Assembly: GCF_001653335.1 (NCBI RefSeq)
Contig: NZ_CP015079.1
Span: 1,240,001 to 1,304,000, forward strand
Direction of reading: 5' to 3'
DNA length: 64,000 bases
Origin: Nocardioides dokdonensis FR1436
GTDB taxonomy: Bacteria > Actinomycetota > Actinomycetes > Propionibacteriales > Nocardioidaceae
Positions 9,980 through 18,731 of the stretch are shown piece by piece (position 1 is the first letter of the stretch; each line of letters opens with the position of its first letter). Below the pieces are notes generated by a model. It saw only the letters and a program-made list of their open reading frames with translations, did no database searches and had not been told where the DNA came from. The position numbers and the translations under genes are program-made.

Positions 9980-11365
9980 ATGGCTGATCAGATGGCTGCC
10001 TCTCCCCCCGTCCGCGAGCTGCCCCCGCTGACCCGACGCGCGCGGGGTCTCCCGGTGGTCGGGCGCACCCTCGACTACGTCCGCGACCCCCAGGCCCTCT
10101 TCGAGCGGCAGTGGAGCGAGCACGGTCCGGTCTCCCCGCTGCCGCTGCTCGGGCACCCGTGGGTGCTGCTCCTGGGCCCCGACGCCTGCGGCGCGGCCCT
10201 GACCAACGGAGACAAGGCGTTCGCCAACGCACCCGCCTGGACATACCTCGTCGGGCCCTTCTTCCGGCGCGGGCTGATGCTGCTCGACTTCGAGGAGCAC
10301 AGGCTGCACCGCCGGATCCTCCAGCAGGCCTTCACCCGCGACCGGCTGGAGGGCTACAGCCGCAGCCTGCAGCCGGCGGCCCGCGCCGGCGTCGCCGCCT
10401 GGACGCCCGACCCCGCCTTCCGCGCCCACCCGGCCCTGAAGGCGCTGACCCTCGACCTCGCCGCCCAGATCTTCATGGGCGGCGCCGAGCTCACCTCGCC
10501 CGAGGAGATGGACCGGGTCAACCGGGCGTTCATCGACTGCGTGCAGGCCGCCTCAGCACTGGTGCGCCGACCGGTCCCGGGCACCCGCTGGTGGCGCGCC
10601 ACCCGCGGCCGGCGCCGGCTCGAGGAGTTCCTGCACGGCTACCTGCCCGCACGCCGCGCCGCGCCGGGCGACGACCTGCTCTCCCAGCTGTGCCTGCTCG
10701 AGGACGACGACGGGCAGCGGTTCGGCGACCAGGCCGTCGTGGACCACATGATCTTCCTGATGATGGCCGCCCACGACACCTCCACCAGCACGCTGACGAC
10801 CATGACGGAGATGCTGGGCAAGCACCCCGAGTGGCAGGAGCGCTGCCGCGCCGAGTCGCTGGCCCTGGGTCCCGACCCCACGCTCGCCGAGCTCGAGGGC
10901 CTGACCTCGCTCGACCTGGTGATGCGCGAGTGCCTGCGGTTGCGCGCCCCCGTGCCACTCGTCGTACGCCGCACCGTGAAGGACACCGAGGTGCTCGGCA
11001 CCCGCATCCCCGCCGGCCGCTTCGTGGCCGTGGCCCCCGGCTTCAGCCACCTGATGGCCGAGCACTGGAGCGACCCCGAGCGGTTCGACCCGGAGCGCTT
11101 CGGGCCGGAGCGCCGCGAGGACCGCTCGCACCGGCACGCGTGGATGCCCTTCGGCGCCGGCGTGCACAAGTGCCTGGGCATGGCCTTCGCCGGCATCGAG
11201 GTCACCACCGTGATGCACCACCTCCTGCGCCGGTGCACCTGGGACGTCGACCCCGGCTACCGCCCACCGCTGGACCACCGGTCCCTGCCCTTCCCCACCG
11301 ACGGCCAGCCGCTCGACCTCCGCCCCCTCGACCCCCGCTCCCTCGACAGCCAGGAGAACCCATGA
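9980..11365 (+). CDS. Cytochrome P450
   Basis: 461 aa. The haem-binding signature FGAGVHKCLG places the thiolate ligand at Cys398. The I-helix reads MMAAHDTSTSTL, the K-helix ExxR is ECLRLR, and RFDPERFGPER precedes the haem loop. The eukaryote-like I-helix and length suggest a CYP51/CYP120-like class acting on sterol, retinoid or fatty substrates; the substrate is unknown. No Shine-Dalgarno precedes ATG 9980, and with TTGACA at 9945 the transcript would begin close to the ATG, so it may be leaderless. The dehydrogenase overlaps its stop by 4 bp. Confidence 0.93.
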   Translation: MADQMAASPPVRELPPLTRRARGLPVVGRTLDYVRDPQALFERQWSEHGPVSPLPLLGHPWVLLLGPDACGAALTNGDKAFANAPAWTYLVGPFFRRGLMLLDFEEHRLHRRILQQAFTRDRLEGYSRSLQPAARAGVAAWTPDPAFRAHPALKALTLDLAAQIFMGGAELTSPEEMDRVNRAFIDCVQAASALVRRPVPGTRWWRATRGRRRLEEFLHGYLPARRAAPGDDLLSQLCLLEDDDGQRFGDQAVVDHMIFLMMAAHDTSTSTLTTMTEMLGKHPEWQERCRAESLALGPDPTLAELEGLTSLDLVMRECLRLRAPVPLVVRRTVKDTEVLGTRIPAGRFVAVAPGFSHLMAEHWSDPERFDPERFGPERREDRSHRHAWMPFGAGVHKCLGMAFAGIEVTTVMHHLLRRCTWDVDPGYRPPLDHRSLPFPTDGQPLDLRPLDPRSLDSQENP

Positions 11366-12210
11366 ACCGCACCCGCACCGACCGCCAGCGCGACCTGCGC
11401 GGCAAGGTCGTCGTCATCACCGGCGGCGGCCGGGGCATCGGCCTCGCCACGGCCGGACGCTTCGCGGACGCGGGCGCCCGGGTGGTCGTCGGGGACCTCG
11501 ACGCGGACGTGGCGGCTCGGGCGGCCCGCGCCGTCGGAGGGACCCACCGCGCCCACGGCCACGCCCTCGACGTCACCGACCGCGCCTCCTTCGCCGCGTT
11601 CCTCGAGCGTGCCGGGGAGCACGGTCCCGTGGAGGTGCTGGTGAACAACGCCGGCATCATGCCGCTGGGCCCGCTGGGCGAGCAGAGCGAGGAGTCGATC
11701 GACCGCGTGCTCGACGTCAACCTGCGCGCGGTCATCACCGGCACCCGGCTGGTGCTGCCGTCGATGGCGGCGCACGGGCGCGGCCACGTCATCAACGTCG
11801 CCTCGGCCGTCGGCCGGGTGGGGATGGCCGGTGGCGCGGTCTACTCCGCCTCGAAGTTCGGGGTGGTCGGCTTCTCCGAGGCCATGGTCGGCGAGCTGGC
11901 GCCCCTGGGCATCGACGTCTCCTGCGTCCTGCCCACCGTGGTGGCCACCGAGCTCGGTGCCGGGGTGTCGCCCGCGCGCGGCATGAGGCCCTGCACGCCC
12001 GAGCAGGTGGGCGAGGCGATCCTCGGTGTCGCCCGCGAGCCCCGCTTCGAGACCTGGGTGCCCGGCTACGCCAAGGCGATCTTCCACACCAGCAACGCCC
12101 TGCCGCGCCGCGCCCGCGACCTGCTCAGCCACCTGATGCACGCCGACTCCAGCCTCACCGACGTCGACACCCGCGCCCGGGCCGCCTACGAGGACCGCGC
12201 CGCCCGGTGA
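11362..12210 (+). CDS. Short-chain dehydrogenase/reductase
   Basis: 282 aa. NAD(P)-binding TGGGRGIG sits at residues 20-27, NNAG follows in mid-protein, and the catalytic Ser and YSASK are present (VASAVGRV ... AVYSASK). A C-terminal extension ending YEDRAAR has helices suggestive of membrane association, as in retinol-dehydrogenase-like SDRs. It shares ATGA with the P450 stop, so it is translationally coupled; the pair probably hydroxylate and then oxidise the same substrate under TetR control. Its stop codon is the first base triplet of an intergenic repeat copy. Confidence 0.92.
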   Translation: MNRTRTDRQRDLRGKVVVITGGGRGIGLATAGRFADAGARVVVGDLDADVAARAARAVGGTHRAHGHALDVTDRASFAAFLERAGEHGPVEVLVNNAGIMPLGPLGEQSEESIDRVLDVNLRAVITGTRLVLPSMAAHGRGHVINVASAVGRVGMAGGAVYSASKFGVVGFSEAMVGELAPLGIDVSCVLPTVVATELGAGVSPARGMRPCTPEQVGEAILGVAREPRFETWVPGYAKAIFHTSNALPRRARDLLSHLMHADSSLTDVDTRARAAYEDRAAR

Positions 12211-12240
12211 CCCGGCGCAGATGTCGCGCCGAGTCGGCGC
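12208..12240 (+). repeat. Dispersed GC-rich repeat, copy A (beginning at the SDR stop codon)
   Basis: The 33 bp starting at the stop codon, TGACCCGGCGCAGATGTCGC and onward to GAGTCGGCGC, closely match sequences after the drrB-like stop (27062) and before the antiporter (28430). Confidence 0.7.
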
Positions 12241-12280
12241 AAACCGCCCGGGCGGGGCAGGAGGAACCTAGGATCGAGCC

Positions 12281-13252
12281 GTGGCCCGCCCCCGTTCCCG
12301 GCTCGTCGCGCTCCTGGCCGTCGCCGGGCTGGCGCTCACGAGCGTCCCGTCGCAGGCCGGCGCGCCCCCGCGGGTCGAGCGCGACCCACGCAGGGAGCTC
12401 GGTCTCTTCGTCGACCCGAAGATGCCCGCGGCTCAGGAGGGCGCGGCGTACGTCGACATCGCCCGGCGCCCGCAGGCGCTGTGGCTCTCGAACGAGTACT
12501 ACCCGCGCGAGCAGGTCGCCGACGTCGTGCGGGCCTACACCTCGCGCGCCGCGGAGGCCGGCAAGACCCCGATGCTGGTCGTCTACGCCATCCCCGACCG
12601 GGACTGCGGCCAGCACTCCTCCGGCGGCCTGCCCGGCGCCGCCGCCTACCAGGCCTGGGTCGCGGAGGTGGCGGCCGGCATCCGGGGCAGCAAGCCGATC
12701 CTGGTCCTGGAGCCCGACGCCATCGGCTTCTACGGCCACAGCGAGTGCACCAACGGGCGGAAGCGACTGCGGCTGCTGCGCAACGCCGTACGCCGGCTGA
12801 GCGCGGCCGGCGCGTGGGTCTACCTCGACGCCGGCCACTCCGGCTGGACGCCGTACGCCGACCGCGCCCGGCTGCTGAGGACGGCCGGGGTCGGCCTGGG
12901 TCGCGGCATCAGCACCAACGTGTCCAACTTCCGGCGCCTCGGCGCGGAGAAGGCGTATGCGGAGCTGCTGCTGCGCCAGCTGCGCCAGGACGGCGTGAAG
13001 GGGGTCAAGTACGTCGTGGACACCTCGCGCAACGGGGCGCGCCGCCCCGTCGACGGCGACGTCATCAACCCCACGTGGGCGCGGCTGGGCAAGGCGCCGC
13101 GACTGCGCTTCCAGGGCCGCTTCGACGGAACCCTCTGGGTCAAGCACCCGGGCGAGTCCGACGGCCCGGTCAACGGCGGACCGGCCTCGGGCCAGTGGTG
13201 CGACCTGCTCGCCGACCGGCTGCTGGGCAACGACGGCCCCGGCGGCTGCTGA
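12281..13252 (+). CDS. Secreted glycoside hydrolase family 6 (endoglucanase/cellobiohydrolase)
   Basis: 323 aa from a GTG preceded by GGAGGAA. An N-terminal signal peptide (about residues 1-27, ending SVPSQAGA) indicates export. GH6 hallmarks are YAIPDRDCGQHSSGG near residue 102, LVLEPDAIGF, the conserved Asn-rich TNVSNF, and WVKHPGESDG near 290. GH6 enzymes cleave beta-1,4-glucan with inversion. There is no cellulose-binding module, and the protein is catalytic domain only. Confidence 0.93.
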   Translation: MARPRSRLVALLAVAGLALTSVPSQAGAPPRVERDPRRELGLFVDPKMPAAQEGAAYVDIARRPQALWLSNEYYPREQVADVVRAYTSRAAEAGKTPMLVVYAIPDRDCGQHSSGGLPGAAAYQAWVAEVAAGIRGSKPILVLEPDAIGFYGHSECTNGRKRLRLLRNAVRRLSAAGAWVYLDAGHSGWTPYADRARLLRTAGVGLGRGISTNVSNFRRLGAEKAYAELLLRQLRQDGVKGVKYVVDTSRNGARRPVDGDVINPTWARLGKAPRLRFQGRFDGTLWVKHPGESDGPVNGGPASGQWCDLLADRLLGNDGPGGC

Positions 13253-13263
13253 CGCGTGAGGGG

Positions 13264-13776
13264 CTACCAGCCCCAGCTGCCCGGGACGCCCTTGAACGGG
13301 CCGACCACCCGACTCGTGATCCAGCCGCCGTAGAAGCCGCCCTCCTGGGCGACGACGACCTCGCCGTCGACCCGGCAGGCACCCATCGCCGCCGGGCTCA
13401 CCGCCACGGCGTCGGCCAGCGCCGCGAACCTCGGCGTCGGTGCGGGGTAGGTCCACGCGGCCCGCTCCGCGACCACCGGTCGGCCGTCGGGGCCGGCTCC
13501 GCCGACGACGTCGAAGTACGACGCCCGGCCCTTCCACTCGCACGCCGACGATCCCTCAGCCGGGCGCAGCGCCCCGTCGAGGAACGCCGTGCGCGGCAGG
13601 TAGTAGGTCGGCGGGTGACTGGTCTCGAGGACCCGCCACGAACGGGTCGTGCGCGCCACCACGAGACCACCGAGCTCGACCTCGACGCTCTCGGTGGACT
13701 CCTGCAGGTCCGGCGGGCGCGGGTAGTCCCACACGGACTCCTGGCCGGGTCCGGCCTTCTCGGGTCGTGGACGCAC
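13264..13776 (-). CDS. DUF427-domain protein
   Basis: 170 aa. The core VVARTTRSWRVLETSHPPTYYLP, then SACEWKGRASYFDV and the AWTYP motif are the typical DUF427 pattern, a small beta-rich domain of unknown function widespread in actinobacteria. The C-terminal FYGGWITSRVVGPFKG is also characteristic. It lies convergent to the GH6 gene with only 11 bp between stops and is followed upstream by a small acidic protein gene on the same strand. Confidence 0.88.
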   Translation of the reverse strand: MRPRPEKAGPGQESVWDYPRPPDLQESTESVEVELGGLVVARTTRSWRVLETSHPPTYYLPRTAFLDGALRPAEGSSACEWKGRASYFDVVGGAGPDGRPVVAERAAWTYPAPTPRFAALADAVAVSPAAMGACRVDGEVVVAQEGGFYGGWITSRVVGPFKGVPGSWGW

Positions 13777-13787
13777 GCAGCCGGGGC

Positions 13788-14072
13788 TCAGGCCCCGTCG
13801 GCGACGGGCTCGGTCGACTGGGTCTCGGCGGGCCGGCTCTCATCGGGCCGGCTTTCATCGGGCTTGCTCTCATCGGGCTGGGGAGCCGGCGGGCCGTCGG
13901 CCTCGGCCCGCAGGTGCATGAGGCCGAGCGCGTCGCGCAGGTCCTCCGCGCTCTGGTACGTCTGCGGAGCCTGGTCGATGAGCACGCCCGCCCAGGTGGG
14001 CTCGTCGACCAGCACGTCGCTGCCGAAGTACTCCTCGATGGCCGCCGTCGCGCCCTGCGTGTCGAGTGTCAT
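13788..14072 (-). CDS. Small acidic protein with PDES repeats
   Basis: 94 aa beginning MTLDTQGATAAIEEYFGSDV. Residues 1-60 look folded and soluble; the tail has three in-frame 15-bp repeats encoding PDES(K/R), then a Glu/Thr-rich end. No domain recognised. The ATG at 14072 has an AGGG element about 8 bp upstream. It stops 11 bp before the DUF427 gene and is divergent from zwf, so 14073-14225 must hold both promoters. Confidence 0.6.
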   Translation of the reverse strand: MTLDTQGATAAIEEYFGSDVLVDEPTWAGVLIDQAPQTYQSAEDLRDALGLMHLRAEADGPPAPQPDESKPDESRPDESRPAETQSTEPVADGA

Positions 14073-14225
14073 GTGGACACCCTGCCAGGTCACAAGGGGT
14101 GAGGACGGTCCCCGTCCCGTTTTTGGGGGACCGTGCCACCGCGCGCACCACCCGTAGGGATGGCCGGGCGAGGGTGCGGACGCGGTAGGCATGGGGGTCC
14201 CGTCCGCACCGTCGAGAGGCCCGTC

Positions 14226-15668
14226 GTGCCCCAGAGCCAGTCCTCCCCCACCGAGGAGCTCGCCCCGCACGTGATGGTGCTCTTCGGCGCCACCGGAGAC
14301 CTGGCGGCGCGCAAGCTCTTCCCCGGCCTCTACCGCCTCGCCGCACAGGGCCGGCTGCCCGAGCGGTACGCCGTCATCGGCAGCGGCCGGCACTCCCCCG
14401 GCACCGACGACGAGTTCCGCCAGCAGGTGCGCGAGGGTCTCGAGGCCACGGTCGACGACCTGGACGCCCAGGTGGCCGACGCGCTGCTGGAGCGGGTGTC
14501 GTTCTGCACCTCCGACGCCGACGACGGCGCCGACCTCGCGGCCGCCGTCCGCGCGGCCGAGGAGTCCTGCACCGCGGGCTCCGACGCCGCCGGCACCGAG
14601 GACGTACGCCGCCTCGTCTACCTCTCGGTGCCCCCCGGGGCGATGGCCGGGATGATCGCGATGCTGGGGCGCGAGGATCTCACCGAGCGGGCGCGCCTGG
14701 TGGTCGAGAAGCCGTTCGGGCTCGACCTGCGGTCCTCCCGCGACCTCGACGCGGCTCTCAAGGAGGTCGCCGACGAGGAGCAGGTCTTCCGCATCGACCA
14801 CTTCCTGGGCAAGGAGGCGGTGCAGAACATCCTGGCGCTGCGCTTCGCCAACGGGCTGTTCGAGCCGGCGTGGAACCACCGCCACATCGAGTCGGTCCAG
14901 ATCGACGTGCCCGAGGACCTGGGGCTCGAGGGCCGCGGCAGCTTCTACGAGTCGACCGGTGCGCTGCGCGACATGATCTCCACGCACCTGGCGCAGCTGC
15001 TGGGGTTCGTGGCCCTGGAGGAGGCCTGCCGCTTCGACGCCGACGAGCTGCGCGACGCCAAGGCCGCGGTGTTCGCGGCGATGCGTCCCCTCGACCCCGC
15101 GCGCGCGGTGTTCGGGCAGTTCGAGGGCTACCGCGACGACGAGGACGTCGACGGCGACTCCGAGGTGGAGACGTTCGTGGCCCTCGAGGCCTGGGTCGAC
15201 AACGACCGCTGGCGCGACGTGCCGTTCTACCTGCGCACCGGCAAGGCGATGGCGCAGGGACGGCGCACCATCACGCTGCGCTTCCGCACCCCGCACACCG
15301 AGATCTTCAACGGCTCGGTGGCGTGCAACGAGCTGGTGCTCGAGCTGACCGACCAGCCGCAGGTGCACGTGGAGCTGCAGGCCAAGAAGCCCGGCCCCGA
15401 CATGGACCTGGTCAAGGCCACGATGAGCCTCGACTTCGCCGAGGACGTCGAGGAGGGCGACCCCCTGGAGGCCTACGAGCGGCTGCTGCTCGACGTGCTG
15501 CGCGGAGAGCGCACGCTCTTCACCCGCGCCGACGAGGTGGACCGGATCTGGCAGGTCGTCCAGCCGCTGCTCGACGACCCGCCGCCGGTGCAGTCCTACG
15601 AGCAGGGGTCGTGGGGGCCGCAGGACGCGCTCGACCTGCCGCTGGGCAGCTGGCACCTGGGCCGCTGA
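14226..15668 (+). CDS. zwf: Glucose-6-phosphate 1-dehydrogenase
   Basis: 480 aa from a GTG, the normal length. The NADP-binding motif [13 protein letters not shown] is near residue 21 and the active-site signature [13 protein letters not shown] near 190. EKPFG and the C-terminal [20 protein letters not shown] also match. It oxidises glucose-6-phosphate to 6-phosphogluconolactone, the entry to the oxidative pentose phosphate pathway and a main NADPH source. It is not in the usual actinobacterial tal-zwf-opcA cluster, so it may be a second paralogue. The frame is open upstream but the family starts here. Confidence 0.95.
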   Translation: MPQSQSSPTEELAPHVMVLFGATGDLAARKLFPGLYRLAAQGRLPERYAVIGSGRHSPGTDDEFRQQVREGLEATVDDLDAQVADALLERVSFCTSDADDGADLAAAVRAAEESCTAGSDAAGTEDVRRLVYLSVPPGAMAGMIAMLGREDLTERARLVVEKPFGLDLRSSRDLDAALKEVADEEQVFRIDHFLGKEAVQNILALRFANGLFEPAWNHRHIESVQIDVPEDLGLEGRGSFYESTGALRDMISTHLAQLLGFVALEEACRFDADELRDAKAAVFAAMRPLDPARAVFGQFEGYRDDEDVDGDSEVETFVALEAWVDNDRWRDVPFYLRTGKAMAQGRRTITLRFRTPHTEIFNGSVACNELVLELTDQPQVHVELQAKKPGPDMDLVKATMSLDFAEDVEEGDPLEAYERLLLDVLRGERTLFTRADEVDRIWQVVQPLLDDPPPVQSYEQGSWGPQDALDLPLGSWHLGR

Positions 15669-15674
15669 GCGGGC

Positions 15675-18600
15675 TCAGCGGGCGTTCTCGCGCAGGGTCG
15701 CACCCCGCGCGCCGCGGACGGTGAGCACCGCGCTGGCCAGCGCGACCGCCCCGAAGAGCACCGCGGTCACCAGCGCCAGCAGCGCGAGCCGCAGCGGGTC
15801 CACCGCAGCGACCAGCGCGGGCGTGGAGAGCGTCTCGGCGTAGCCGAGGGTCACGGTGCGCAGGACGACGTACTGCGCCAGCGCGCCGGCGGCCAGCCCT
15901 GCGACGGCCGTGCTGCCCAGCACCACCGCCAGCTCGCGCACCACCGCCGACATCACCTCGCGCCGCGAGACCCCCACGACGCGCAGCGAGGCGGCGTCCC
16001 GGCGCCGCGAGGGCAGCTGCACCGCGGTGCTGACGGCCAGCGCGGCGACCGCCATCACCAGCACCAGCGCCGCCACGACGGCGTAGAGCCGCAGCGCGAG
16101 CGCGTAGGCCTCGCCGTCGAGCCCGGCACGCACGTCGGCGTACGTGCGGTCGACCGACAGCCCGGCCGCGCGCAGCTCGGCGCTGACCGCCGCCGGGGTG
16201 TCGGCGCGCGCCAGCACCACGACCTCGGAGGAGTCCTGGTCGTAGACCTCGCGATCGGCGCTGATCATGTCGTAGTCGATGAGCAGCCCCCGCGGGCCGA
16301 GCAGCGGGACGCTGCCCGCCTCGACGACGGGGTCGACGGCGAACGTCAGCGGCGAGCTGGTCGAGAAGGCGTTGGGATCGGGCTCGGTGCGGGCCTCGGC
16401 CCCGCGCACCACCGGCAGCGCCTCGGGCAGGTCCCCGGTGGTGAGCTGGAGGATCGCGGGCTCGTCGGCCGCGGCCTCGATGCGCAGCTCGCCGGCCTCG
16501 ACCTCGACGGAGGTGATCGCGTCGGGGGCCGAGGCGTCCGGCGCCACGTCCCAGCCGGCGCCGGTGATCGCGTCGACGGGCTCGCCGTCCATGCGCAGGT
16601 CGGCGAGGGTGATCGTGCCCTCGACGGTGGTCTTCAACGCGGCCGGACCACCGATCGTCAGTCCCTCGAGCCGGCACCCCTCCCGGCAGGCCCGGACGTC
16701 GGCCACGAGCGTGGTGCGCCCCGGCGGCGCCGGGCCGAGGTAGGCGAACCCGACGTCGCCCTGCGCGCTCACCAGCCGCAGCCGCAGCGTCAGCTCGTCG
16801 CCGGTGCGGGCCCGGTGGTCGACGTCGACGGTGAGCCGGCGCCCGGTGAGGACCGGCGCGGGAGCGCGCGGGCGCAGCAGCCCGGCGATCTCGTCGGTCG
16901 ACGTGCCGGGGGTCCACTGGCCCGACCACTGCGCGACCCGCGTCAACCGGGCGGTGTCGGCGACGGTGAAGACCGGCCCGGTGCTCGACAGGGTGCCCGC
17001 GGCCATCAGCCAGCGGCCGTCGGGGTCGGCGGCCCGGCTCAGCGCCACGGTGCGGCTCAGCGGCAGGTCGGAGGCCCACACGACCGCGGCGGGCGCCCGG
17101 GTCGCCGCGACGCTGGCCCGCCACTGCGACGCCGAGTCGTAGATGCCGGCCCCGAAGACGCAGATGGCGATCGCGGCGGTCACCGGCAGGATCACCAGGG
17201 TGCCCTCGCGGCGCCGGCTCAGCGTCCGCGCCGCCACGAAGGTCGGCAGCGAACGGCTGCGGGGCCCGCGCCGGGTCCACCAGCCGGCGAGCGCGGCGGT
17301 CCCGCGCGCCCCGGCCAGCCCCGCGACGACGGCCAGCAGCACCGGCAGCACCAGGTCGGTCACGTCCGGCTCGCCCGGCTTCCCGGCCGACAGCTTGCTG
17401 AGCAGCACCAGGAGGGTGGCGCCCACGAGGACGAGCTGGGCGACGACGGCGCCCCGTCGTGCGCGCGTGGGTCGGCGTACGCCGGTCAGCTGCTCGGCGA
17501 GGTCGACGCGCAGCACCAGCCCGATCGCGACGACGGCGACCAGCGCCGCTGCGAGGCCGACCCCCAGACCCAGCACGAGCGAGGTCCACGGCAGCGGCAG
17601 CGGCAGCCCGGGCACCAGCCACGACTCGACGAGCAGCCACGAGCCGCCCAGGCCCAGCGCTCCCCCGAGGGGCACCGCGAGGGCGAGCAGGACCAGCGGC
17701 TCGGAGAGACCCAGCGCCCACATCCGGTGACGGGGCAGACCGCGCAGGGACGCCAGCGCCAGCTCGGGCAGCCGCAGGTCCGCGGCGGCGGTGAGCAGCC
17801 GCAGGAGCAGCGCGAGCGCGACCAGGACCAGCGAGAGCACCGCCGGGGAGACCGAGCTGCGGGCGGTGGCCTGCTGGGCCCGGACCTCGGCGGCCACCCC
17901 GTCGATGTCGTTGATCGAACGGGACTCGAAGCTCCCGCTGTCCACCTGGACCTCGAGGTCCTCCTGGGCGGCGGCCACCGCTCGCACCCGGTCGAGCCCG
18001 GCGATGTCGAGGTCGGCGGGCGGCTCGAGGCGGCGGTCGACGAGGACGTCGTAGCCCACCCCGACGAGCCGCTCGGAGAAGGTGTCGTAGCCGGTCAGCA
18101 GCGGCGCCGGGCGGTAGGGCTGGCTGCTCGGCGGCGGGGTCGGCGTGCGGGAGGAGAAGCGGGACAGGTCGAACCACCAGTCCGCCTCATCCGGGCGTTC
18201 GGGCCCGGGCACGGTGTAGAGCCCGACGACCTCCAGCCGTCCGGTGCCCTCCACGTCGAGGGTCGAGCCGGGGCCGAGGTCGGTCAGCTCGCCGTCGCCG
18301 GCCAGCATCAGCACCTCACCGGGAGCGCTCGGGCAGCGGCCCTCGATCTCGAGGTGGTCGCAGTAGCCCTCCTTGGCCGCCAGCCGCACCAGCCCGCCCA
18401 GGCCCGCTGTCTCGTCGGAGCGCAGGAAGGTCTGCGGCGCCACGTAGGTGTCGCCCGCACCGGACCCGGCCTCCTGCGCCAGCTCGGTGGCCTCCGCCGC
18501 GGCCGCGGCCGGGTCGGTGCCGCCGGGCGGCCGGTAGGCCCAGCTCAGGCCGGTGAGGTTGTTCGGGGCGTCGGCGAGCCGGGTGACGAGGTAGGAGTTC

Positions 18601-18731
18601 GTCACCGCGTCCTGGAAGACCGGGCCGAGCACCGCCGAGCCGACGGCCAGGGCGGTGAGCAGCACGGAGCCCACCGAGAGCAGCAGGCGTGCACGCAGGC
18701 CGCGCAGCACCGTCGCGAGGAGCGTCCTCAT
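15675..18731 (-). CDS. Large FtsX-like ABC transporter permease (last gene of the operon)
   Basis: 1018 aa beginning MRTLLATVLRGLRARLLLSV. One N-terminal membrane helix is followed by a large extracytoplasmic region, a central cluster of helices (around residues 270-470), a second extracytoplasmic region, and three or four C-terminal helices with an FtsX pattern (VVALVLVMAVAALAVSTAV ... GVSRREV). It stops 6 bp from the convergent zwf stop. Its ATG overlaps the previous gene's stop (ATGA). It probably pairs with the 773-aa permease to form the membrane part of a MacB/Lol-type transporter. Confidence 0.85.
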   Translation of the reverse strand: MRTLLATVLRGLRARLLLSVGSVLLTALAVGSAVLGPVFQDAVTNSYLVTRLADAPNNLTGLSWAYRPPGGTDPAAAAAEATELAQEAGSGAGDTYVAPQTFLRSDETAGLGGLVRLAAKEGYCDHLEIEGRCPSAPGEVLMLAGDGELTDLGPGSTLDVEGTGRLEVVGLYTVPGPERPDEADWWFDLSRFSSRTPTPPPSSQPYRPAPLLTGYDTFSERLVGVGYDVLVDRRLEPPADLDIAGLDRVRAVAAAQEDLEVQVDSGSFESRSINDIDGVAAEVRAQQATARSSVSPAVLSLVLVALALLLRLLTAAADLRLPELALASLRGLPRHRMWALGLSEPLVLLALAVPLGGALGLGGSWLLVESWLVPGLPLPLPWTSLVLGLGVGLAAALVAVVAIGLVLRVDLAEQLTGVRRPTRARRGAVVAQLVLVGATLLVLLSKLSAGKPGEPDVTDLVLPVLLAVVAGLAGARGTAALAGWWTRRGPRSRSLPTFVAARTLSRRREGTLVILPVTAAIAICVFGAGIYDSASQWRASVAATRAPAAVVWASDLPLSRTVALSRAADPDGRWLMAAGTLSSTGPVFTVADTARLTRVAQWSGQWTPGTSTDEIAGLLRPRAPAPVLTGRRLTVDVDHRARTGDELTLRLRLVSAQGDVGFAYLGPAPPGRTTLVADVRACREGCRLEGLTIGGPAALKTTVEGTITLADLRMDGEPVDAITGAGWDVAPDASAPDAITSVEVEAGELRIEAAADEPAILQLTTGDLPEALPVVRGAEARTEPDPNAFSTSSPLTFAVDPVVEAGSVPLLGPRGLLIDYDMISADREVYDQDSSEVVVLARADTPAAVSAELRAAGLSVDRTYADVRAGLDGEAYALALRLYAVVAALVLVMAVAALAVSTAVQLPSRRRDAASLRVVGVSRREVMSAVVRELAVVLGSTAVAGLAAGALAQYVVLRTVTLGYAETLSTPALVAAVDPLRLALLALVTAVLFGAVALASAVLTVRGARGATLRENAR

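Noticed and set aside
13788..15656. A 622-codon minus-strand open frame across zwf
   Set aside because: Only the last 94 codons (from 14072) look like a protein; the rest is antisense to zwf with biased composition.
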